This document shows, piece after piece, positions 56,050 through 64,000 of a stretch of DNA of 64,000 nucleotides. The first letter of the stretch is position 1. Every line of letters starts with the position of its first letter. A program made the translations under genes and the position numbers. Under the pieces are notes generated by a model that did no database searches, was not told the DNA's origin, and saw nothing but the letters and a program-made list of their open reading frames with translations. This DNA comes from Rehmannia glutinosa (lineage: Eukaryota; Streptophyta; Magnoliopsida; Lamiales; Orobanchaceae): assembly GCA_016081115.2 (NCBI GenBank), contig CM071929.1, positions 2,666,001-2,730,000 on the forward strand. The letters run 5' to 3'.

Positions 56050-57150
56050 CTTGGAGATCAGAAGGTGTCTTGGCACAAAGTTGATAGAAAATGTGGTATG
56101 ACCTCTCTGCTTGGGCCAACTGAACAACTCTTGACTCTATATTGTTTTGAAAATATTAATTTACAAAAGGAGATATCGAATAGAGCATCAATATCATTTC
56201 ATATAGACAAACCGACCTTTTCAAGTAGGACTGACTATACCATTGATCCAGGAATGGATGATAGATATGTACCAAATTGAGAAATAAGTCAGTTAATAAT
56301 TACTTAACAGAAGTCAATAAATAGTATTACTCCCAAAGTTCAACTTGGCAAGTACAAGCATACTTACAGGTCTGTATTTTAGCACCACATATTTTTCCAG
56401 TAAAGTGGATTTCAATTAACTTCTCGTGTTAAATTCGGAATGCCATCAAGCCAAATATTTACATGTCCATAAAGATTAATGAAGGATGCCTTTTCAATTA
56501 GGGCGTAATTAACAGAGGCAACTCACAAATCGACTGGAGTTGCCATTCCTAGCTGTTTTAGCATTACTAAACGCCTCCGCACACAGCTTGTTTGCAAGAC
56601 CTTAGATTCTATTCCACACACCTCCACCAAGTGCACCAAATATTGCATGGCAATCTTAGCTGTTTTAGTCTTCCCATCGCCATTTTCCCCACTACAAGCC
56701 ATAGAAAGAAATTATTTCTTAACCAATAATGTATTCATGTATACAAAATCATAACTGAAACATTAAATATAAAGGCATTAAACCAAATGAAGCAGAGTCA
56801 ATCAAGCAACATGTCATAGTATCATAATGAGTTGAATAAAGATTTGAAACAAAGAGGCATAAACATTTAACAAACCTTATCATAATAGACAGGTTTATTT
56901 CAGCTTCAAATTCAAAATAGTAGCAAACACAAATAAGATTCAATAACTCAACAAGTGATAAATCAACAGTTAGCATTTCAAATAATTTCAATTATGGTAT
57001 AATAGCTGCCATCATTTCATTGTAGGCTGTGACAAGAACATAAACATGAGGGCTGCCCAGAAGCTTATGTCTATAAGTTGTAACACAGTCATTTAATTTT
57101 CATATACTGCACATCTTTGTAAGAATTGACTGATGATAAAATTTGATGTG
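56050..57150 (-). pseudogene. Myosin motor-domain fragment, probably plant class VIII
   Basis: Four consecutive motor exons on the minus strand. About 57150-57001: SVNSYKDVQ, then in another frame TYRHKLLGSPHVYV and TAYNEMM. About 56705-56527: SGENGDGKTKTAKIAMQYL, a damaged P-loop (normally GESGAGKT), then after a frameshift AFSNAKTARNGNSSRF at a GTGAGT donor. About 56424-56368: KLIEIHFTGKICGAKIQT at a GTAAGT donor. About 56139-56050: SRVVQLAQAERSYHIFYQLC and AKTPSDLQ. Preserved intron positions show DNA-level origin, not retroposition. No other part of the ~1100-residue protein was found. Confidence 0.8.
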
Positions 57151-57311
57151 GACGATCTCGCTGCATTTCCATATTTTGAAGATCTGGTAAATCATTATTT
57201 TATGAAAATATCACTGCACACAGCATAAAATGACTTATATAGTGGGTTTTCCTAAATGTTTGGTTTGATTTTCACATTTACTTTGGGAATGTTTACATAC
57301 CATGATTGAGC

Positions 57312-57348
<37 letters not shown>

Positions 57349-58890
57349 ATAATAGTGACAAAAATAAAAAGTTATTGCCAAAACTTGCTTTCCGAATCTA
57401 GAAAATCGTGGAAAAAGGTTTAAGAAGTGGAATCTTATATACGTCCTGATCCAACACTAACTACATCTATGCAAGGAATTTCTATCTAAGAACTTTTTGT
57501 GTCATTTATCTGTACGAGTAATATACAGTTCATGTTTACTGCAAGAGTGCTTGGATGAGCATAAAGGATAATAGATACTTGCGTGAGGCACTTAGGAAAA
57601 AGTGAGTGTCCTTCTATGAATTTGATTTGATAATTCTCCACAATTTCCCCTACTTGTCTGACCTTGATAACACTCAATACACTTAAATCTTTTGTTTTAG
57701 TTTGAGGTTACCAATGGAATTATTCAATGTATTTGATTAAGTATGAATTCTGAGGCTTCTGAAATTACAAAAAACAAATTCAATAATTCAACCAATAAAC
57801 TCATTGTTTGAAATTCAAACTAATTAGTGAATTGTCATAAATATCGAATTGATTTATACATAGGATTTTATCACATATGCTATTACATACCATGTAGAAA
57901 AATAATTGATAAATGCGATACGATTTTATCACATATAAATACCAAATTCACGTATCATCCATTTAGAAGGAAGATCCAACTCAAATAAAAACTAATGATA
58001 GGGTTCGATCTTTGTAAGGGTATGAACCAATCACAAGGAAAATTACCACAAATCTCTATTTAAGGTGGATCCCTTTCACCAATTCAACAGAAGTGTGGGA
58101 GATATACATACCTATTTTTTGGCCACCCCTTTAGTGTCCTTCCTCAATAGAGAATGATGGACAAATAGACAATTTGAATTGTTGCCTGAGTTTTTCCTCT
58201 ATTTAGTCTTCTTTCTGTTGAGTATGTTGGTACTAATCCTTAATATTTTTTCTTAGTCTTGGTAATCTTCTCTTGTAAAGTGTATGATCCTTCTGAATAC
58301 AGAAATTAGAAAAGCAAGTGCACAAGAAAAAGAACTCGATTTCTTCCTTGAGTTCGTTATGACTTACCCGACCAAATTTTAGGGTGATCAAGAAAAGTAG
58401 AGAAGCCGCGGATTAGATTTTAAAGAAAGGATTCGGCTCTGGATTATAGTCTTCCTTCCAATCTTTTGGATTTCCTCTTTGCCTTTAACTGTATGGCCAT
58501 TCACTGTATTCAATTCTCATATTGGCTATTGGTATTCTGATTCATCATATTCATGCGCCACTATTTTTTTTTTCTAATTTGTTAATTATATTTTTGTCAT
58601 TAAAATTAAAAGATTTAAGGGGTGTTTTAGTCCATCTAAATTTTGACAGAAACATTAATGCTTTTATAGAAGTATATATATAATATAATATATATATATA
58701 TATAGATATAGATATAGCTGATTCAATGAGCTTGTGAGTGATCTTATTGGTCAACAATAAAAGGATAAACTCAAGATTAGAAAATGATGTACTGTATAAA
58801 CTGAAGTTTTGCTATGATCAAGTGACCACACTACTTTCATTCATGAAGCTCTGTAACAATAAGAATATAGGACATCAACATAAATAAGAC
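57151..58890. other. AT-rich spacer between gene fragments
   Basis: (AT)n lies at about 57316-57345 and 58674-58704. A 63-codon frame at 57486-57677 (-) is unassigned. Nothing else was recognised. Confidence 0.4.
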
Positions 58891-58894
58891 ACAA

Positions 58895-59132
58895 CATCAT
58901 GAACTATCACATACATTATACTGATCGACTTCTTTGATTATATCATCAATAAAAACGCCTGTGATGATGTGTTATACACAAACTTGTTCTAATCTAACCA
59001 CTTCCATCCATGTCAAAATGCTGCAAGCTGCCAAAGATGTTTCTCACTTTCTAGTTTATTTAGGTGAACTCTTGCTACTATAAATTTTCCATAGTCTATG
59101 GTTCCACTATTATCTATATCAACCTGTAACCA
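58895..59132 (-). pseudogene. Calcium-dependent protein kinase (CDPK) EF-hand fragment
   Basis: After a TTACAG acceptor the minus strand reads VDIDNSGTIDYGKFIVARVH then LNKLESEKHL, a canonical EF-hand loop (D-x-D-x-S-G-T-I-D-Y) and linker of the calmodulin-like domain. Following frames give FDMDGSG then a stop, and GVFIDDIIKEVDQYN, the next EF-hand helices. At least one frameshift and a stop are present. The kinase domain is absent. Confidence 0.75.
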
Positions 59133-60986
59133 TAACAATAACTCAGCAATGAAAATGGCCTATAAATCTCAAAAACCAAAAAAATAAAAACTAAAAAAAA
59201 GAAGAAGGAATCCTTCCAATCATAGAGTTGGTAGAGTTTCATTTTATTGATATTTCATGAATGAGGTAATAAAATATGTAGGCATTTCTCTCATTATAGG
59301 AAACTAAACCACTATCAGAAGTTAAAATTGGGAATCTAAATATGCAACTACAACTTATTACAATAAAAGGTTTTCTAAACTACTTCTTGTATAATAGAGA
59401 TTCTTCTAATTTCCCAGCAATGCCCCCTCAAACTGGTGAATTGATATCAATCATTCCCAGCTTTCCAGCTGAGATCACGAGAAAAATGAAAGAAAGAAGG
59501 AGCTAGGTGTATCGTTTTAAATCTTTCGGTTTAATCATCTTTAATAATAATCTCATATAAACAGTAATTTAAAATTTTAAGTAAGCCTGTTGGTTTGCAA
59601 ATGGACACTAAAAGTAATGAGTTGGATATCATCCTTAAATGCACCTACATGTTTTTGTAAGAAAGTATTTGTAAAGCACTAAAACAAATGCATAAGTCGG
59701 AAATAAGAATTTTTTGAGAAAAAGTTGACATACTACATCCACAAGATTCCAATATTTCTGTACCCTTTAAGGGTCGACCCGTATTTTCTTAATCTAGCTA
59801 AGGGCTAGAAGCATACTTAGCTAAAGTTGTCTTGAGAAACAGTACATCAGGATAACATGGCAGATTCAGACACAAATTCTATTTAAAAAAATTGTAACTC
59901 AAAACCAAAAACCAAGAAACCCATTAATCATTTTCTGCAAATTACAACCTTTCATCCAACTTAACTTCATCAACATTCATATTCTCAACAAATCACAAGA
60001 AAAACAACCATAAGGAAAAACAAAAATGATTTGAAGAGATGTGAATCTCTACTTTGATAGAACATTCATATTGAGATAAGATTAATATTTAGAACTTAAG
60101 TACGTGTTATGTGTAGTTTCATTCGTCTCCAGTCTCCTTCTCGTTGAATTTCCAAGTAATCTACTAACATAACCGTGTTTTACAATTAAATTTTTACCGA
60201 GATGCTTCCAAATCGAATGTAAATTTTCATTCCATTAGATTTTAGCCAGACTTCCTATAGAGCATCTCCAAATTTTTTGGCTTGTCCTTCAGTCTTTTTC
60301 TATTGAGTATACTCCAATCCTCTTCTGTTGAATTGGGAGTGTGAAATTCATGAAACAATCAATTATAAAACATTGATCAAGAAATTATGATATGATTCTT
60401 ATAAGCAAGGGAATACTTTGGGGAAATTCTAATATTAAGTAAACAGGAAGACTAAAACAATGAACACAGAAATCAAATGACAATTGAATAATCAACAAAA
60501 TTTTAAAAAAATCTGCAAAACTGCAATCCATTAAAAAAACCGCTAAAACGTGGCATCAAATAATGAACCCAAGAATAGAGAGAAAGAAGTATCAAATCTG
60601 ATCAAATTTCCATGAATGTCGTGCGCCCAGAATTCTCTGGTTTTGCAATTTCATTCCTTTCGTCTGACTTCAAGAACTTCAATTAGGATGAATTTTCTTG
60701 ATTTGCTTGTAAAATTTTCTAAAATTATTCGACTCTCTACCTGTGGTGAAAAGCAAGACTGAATAAAATCTCATCCCTTTCTTCTTTCCAGGAAAAAAAT
60801 CCTTGCCCATTGGGAAATCTCAGAAAAACTATTGTGAGTTAAAGTAGGGATGACCGTTTCTTCTGTGAAGTAAACTGAAATTTGGGGCTTGATTCTTCTG
60901 AAATTGGTGAAGAAAACGTATGGGGACATTGGGGACGGGTCATTATTAGCAGATTAAATGCTCCGTAAAACTTTTGACTCTTCGTC
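59133..60986. other. Intergenic DNA, no gene recognised
   Basis: AT-rich, without a supported coding region. 60600-60960 has leader-like pyrimidine-rich sequence that could be a promoter or leader fragment. Confidence 0.4.
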
Positions 60987-61088
60987 TATCAACTTAATAC
61001 TCAAGGGAGGGGTATCTTCATCTCTCCGTATTTTTACTATCAATTTAATACTTAAGTGAGGGGTATTTTTGTCTCTCCATATTTTTAC
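60987..61088. repeat. 51-bp tandem duplication
   Basis: TATCAACTTAATACTCAAGG... (60987-61037) is repeated with few changes at 61038-61088; both copies contain GAGGGGTAT and TCTCTCC. Confidence 0.8.
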
Positions 61089-61111
61089 AGAAATATTCAT
61101 CCTTTTAAGAG

Positions 61112-61200
61112 TGTTAGGGATTAGGGATAGGGATTAGGGATAGGGATTAGGGATTAGGGATTAGAGATTAAGGATAGGGATTAGGGATTTATAGGGTTTC
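61112..61200. repeat. Telomere-like TTAGGGA heptamer array
   Basis: About a dozen units of TTAGGGA/TAGGGA. The plant telomere unit is TTTAGGG; this variant differs by one base per heptamer. Confidence 0.8.
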
Positions 61201-61465
61201 GAGGTTGAATTAGTGATTCGATTCTTTTTTCAAACGGTAGGCATATTATAGCTCAATGAGAAGAAACAAGAGAAACCTGACGCCAACTGGCGACATCAAA
61301 CCCGAATCAAACAAACTAAATCCACGAAGGACAAGGAGAGAGCCATTCACACGAATCCTCTTCCACAATAACAAAAGAAGCTAGTCTATTACAAGAAATG
61401 ATACAATCTTTTTTAACCGAATGGAACACACAAAAATCAAACAGATTTTTTAGCAAATAGATGTC

Positions 61466-61792
61466 TTAGGCAATCATCATAACCGCTGAGCTAAAGGCCA
61501 CCCTTCTGTCAAGTTGATGAGCGATCTCCTCGACATCTATACAGACTAAAATCTTCTTCAAATCATGTTGAGAAGCTTTAATCAATCCATGTCTGATAGC
61601 AACTAGGGTTGCCTCCACTGAATTAGACACCAAATTCCTAAAGGAGTACCACACCATCACACGACAAATGTCTTCATTCCATACCACCCCCACCCCCAGC
61701 CCGCAGATCCCATCCTCACCCATCAAAGCACTGACTTCAATTGCTGCAAGTCCTACTTCAAAAGACCCATGGGTGTACTTTTCACACTCCAC
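61466..61792 (-). pseudogene. LINE RNase H-like domain remnant
   Basis: The frame contains VEATLVAIRHGL (acidic Glu helix) and ILVCIDVEEIAHQL (third acidic position Asp kept). This is the RVT_3-type RNase H at the end of plant L1 ORF2. The first acidic block is degraded and the C-terminal His motif is absent. Confidence 0.6.
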
Positions 61793-62064
61793 AGATAAGA
61801 GCTTAAAGGCTTCAGGCGGATTTTGGGAAGCTACATTAACCTCTTTAAACTCAATTCATTCCTCCAAGGCACAATCCACAATCAGTTCCCTATTCCAAGT
61901 CTTCATATTCCCAGCCATAAGCTCCCTCGCCCAAAACACATTCCCAGAGAAACCTTCCACAGGAGAAGGAATAAAAGAAGGGGTTTTGTACAAATGAGGG
62001 GCTTCCAGATTTGAGAGATTCCATGTTCCCAACTTGATATCTAATGCCCAGTTTCAAAGAATCA

Positions 62065-62390
62065 TCATCATCATCAATGCACCTTATCCCACTATGTGGG
62101 GTCGGTGGTGTGAAGTTTATAGTGTCAATTAATTGTCTAAAATTAGTTAACACTACAAATTCACACAAAAAGCAAAGTGGCAAAGTTTTACGCGGATCTT
62201 CCCTTCATGACGCAACCTTCATATGAAGGAGAAATGAGATTAAATTCCAAAACCATCAAGCATCATAGGTTTTCCACTGCATGGAAAATACGATGAGGCG
62301 GCGATGAGTTGAGATAGTTGATCTAGTCATGTTCCATTCATGATTGATGTTGTAAAATCAACATGTAGATCATGGAACATGACCACGCCA
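62065..62390 (-). mobile_element. SINE-like retroposon inside the LINE, 13-bp target duplication
   Basis: TTTCAAAGAATCA is perfectly duplicated at 62052-62064 and 62391-62403. On the minus strand the 326-bp insert ends CGACCCCACATAGTGGGATAAGG then GCATTGATGATGATGATGA. The ACATAGTGGGATAAGG motif is typical of 3' ends of Au-type plant SINEs, with a TGA repeat as tail. Its 5' portion folds into a hairpin (GTCATGTTCCAT ... ATGGAACATGAC) and lacks clear Pol III boxes. Confidence 0.75.
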
Positions 62391-62503
62391 TTTCAAAGAA
62401 TCACTAGATTAAATTCAATACTTCCAAAGCCACGAATCTGAGTTTTTAGGCTTAATTTCAAAAAGTTTTTGATTATGAAAATATTTTCCTTTCAAAACTT
62501 TAC

Positions 62504-63990
62504 TCATGAGAAGGTTAGGTTGAGACACAACCCTCCAAAGCTGTTTAGTAATGAGAGCTTCATTATAAAATTGTAAATCCTTGAATCCCACCCCCCTTCC
62601 TCTTTAGACAAAGATATTTTTTTCCAATTTGTCCAATGAATTTTATTCTGCTCCACTCCAATCCCATCCCACCAGAATTTATTAGCCAATCTTCATATCT
62701 CCTGACACACCCCAATTGGCACTCTGAAACAGGACATCACATATGTGGGCAATGCACTGATTACAACTTTGAGAATAACTTCATTTCCTGCCGAGCTAAG
62801 AAATATATTTTTCCAGTCCAAAATTCTTTTTTGCACAACGTCAGAAATATACTTAAAAGTGTCTTTTTGATTTATCAATCCCCAAAGGAAGCCCCAAATA
62901 TTTAGAATTATGATGCTCAGTATCCCTTGAAGAGTTTGACAAATTTCACTTCTAGCCAAAACATGAATATTTTTGCTAAAAAGCACAGAAGATTTTTCAT
63001 GATTAACCAGTTGTCGTGACACTTCACAATAGGATTGAAGAATTTCATTCACCAACTGGGTATGTTTACTATCAGCTCTACAAAAAATGATTGAATCATC
63101 CGCGAAAAACAAATGAGAAATAACAGGAGAATGAAAACTGATTTTCAGACCTTAAAAAGATTTTACCTTACAAGCTTCATTAATAAGATGAGACAAAGCT
63201 TCAGACATCAAAATGAATAGGTAAGGGGATAATGGGTCCCCTTGCCTAATACCACGAGAATGGACCACAAAACCCATAGGCTGCCCATTAATGTTAAAAG
63301 AAAACACAGCAGAACTCACACAGGCTTTAATCCAAGAGACAAACACTTCTGAAAATCCCATTTTAGACAAAATAGCAAAAGAAAAGACCACTCGACTCTC
63401 TATCATAAGCCTTTGCCCATGTCCAGATTAAGAGTCATGAATGATTTTTACATTTCTAAGAGAGTTAAGATAGTGAACACACTCATTGGCAACAAACACA
63501 TTATCTATGATTTGTCTACCTGGAATAAAAGTCGATTGGTTCTTACTAATGCAACAGTTAAGCACAAGTTTAATCCCATTGACAATGATTTTGGATATGA
63601 CTTTATAAGTAACTGAACGAAGGCTAATAGGACTTTAGTGGGCTATAGAAGTAGGATTTTTAATTTTAGGGATAAGGGTGATGAGTGTGTGACTGGTAGT
63701 TCGAGGAATTTTAGCATGAGCAAAAAAATCTTGAATGACCAAAACAAAATCATGCTTAATAATATTCTAGAAAACTTGAAAGAAAAGAGGATACATGCCA
63801 TCAATACCTGGAGCTTTGAGAGGATGTTGATCCATGAGTGGTTTTTAATATCTGATTCTTCAACTGGCCTGATAAGAGTGTGATTCAATTCAGGAGTAAT
63901 TACCTTTTGATCCGTTCCAGGATATGATCAGGAGAAACAGGAACAGGAGATTTAAAAAGACTAGAGTAGAATCCAGAGATTTCATCCTTG
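62504..63990 (-). pseudogene. LINE reverse-transcriptase remnant
   Basis: Frame 63406-63152 has GIRQGDPLSPYLFILMSEAL. Frame 63112-62693 has the active-site box MFFADDSIIFCRA and then NIFLSSAGNEVILKVVISAL and PTYVMSCFRVP. Frame 62689-62504 has ANKFWWDG and IHWTNWKKISLSKEEGG. These are fingers/palm, palm/thumb and connection blocks of plant L1 reverse transcriptase. Frames upstream of 63410 are heavily broken. Confidence 0.85.
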
Positions 63991-64000
63991 ATCTCTGAAT

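Larger units (their letters stand above)
61225..64000 (-). mobile_element. L1-type LINE, 5' part beyond the window
   Basis: Minus-strand remains in order: reverse-transcriptase pieces (63888-62504), a retroposon insertion, and an RNase H domain (61792-61466). It finishes near an A-rich run (T-rich on plus, 61224-61234). Frameshifts and stops are common. ORF1 and endonuclease would lie to the right of the window. Confidence 0.75.

Noticed and set aside
61668..62226. Plus-strand frames over the LINE and retroposon
   Set aside because: They are opposite the RNase H remnant and cross the boundary of the 326-bp insertion, with no domain.

Overview
This window is nuclear DNA from a flowering plant, almost certainly a eudicot. 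It is AT-rich, its genes have short GT-AG introns, and most of it consists of plant transposable elements: L1-type LINEs with DUF4283 ORF1, copia and gypsy LTR remnants, hAT, Harbinger, Mutator and CACTA relics, SINEs, and an endogenous caulimovirid. I cannot name the family or species. The listed open reading frames hide the two real host genes, because both are split into short exons.

Host genes. (1) 9930-13443 (+): eight exons with clean GT-AG junctions and consistent phases give a 465-residue Rab3GAP non-catalytic-subunit-like protein. (2) 26015-14743 (-): seven exons give a TIC22-like chloroplast import protein. It has a 9.3-kb first intron and two apparent reading-frame lesions, one of which a weaker donor could bypass. 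The two genes converge, with 1.3 kb between their stop codons.

Region by region. 1-465 is an LTR tail. 466-3870 is AT-rich with SINE-like retroposons. 3873-9071 is a nested stack: two adjacent MITEs of one family, the first split by a solo LTR that itself holds a Harbinger MITE and a SIRE-like solo LTR, the second split by a poly(A)-tailed retroposon. 9110-9753 is a palindrome-rich MITE just upstream of the Rab3GAP gene. TIC22 intron 1 (16233-25578) contains a hAT MITE and a Mutator-like element with a perfect 9-bp target duplication (17098-25326); inside that element lies a decayed caulimovirid, from its primer-binding site to its promoter and poly(A) signal. 26.5-31.8 kb holds a GTATTAG repeat array, a hAT element, a long-TIR element filled with palindromic repeats, and MITEs. 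32.4-34.5 kb is a LINE insertion with ORF1 but no recognisable reverse transcriptase. 34.9-36.1 kb is a plasma-membrane H+-ATPase pseudogene split by a copia-like LTR. 37.8-42.3 kb is two broken LINEs. 42.8-45.6 kb is a gypsy LTR, primer site and gag, interrupted by a second copy of the solo LTR seen at 3.9 kb. 45.6-47.0 kb is a DUF4283 fragment and a CACTA end. 47.1-49.3 kb is a compact LTR retrotransposon on the minus strand with both LTRs, primer site, purine tract and target duplication. 49.4-50.8 kb is a tandem duplication with a hAT-like insertion. 51.4-59.1 kb carries degraded exons of RPA1-like, NAC, myosin and calcium-dependent kinase genes. 61.2-64.0 kb is a LINE with a 326-bp retroposon inserted in it.

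The Rab3GAP and TIC22 genes are the only candidates for working host functions. The rest records serial transposition, much of which can be dated relatively from target-site duplications and empty sites.
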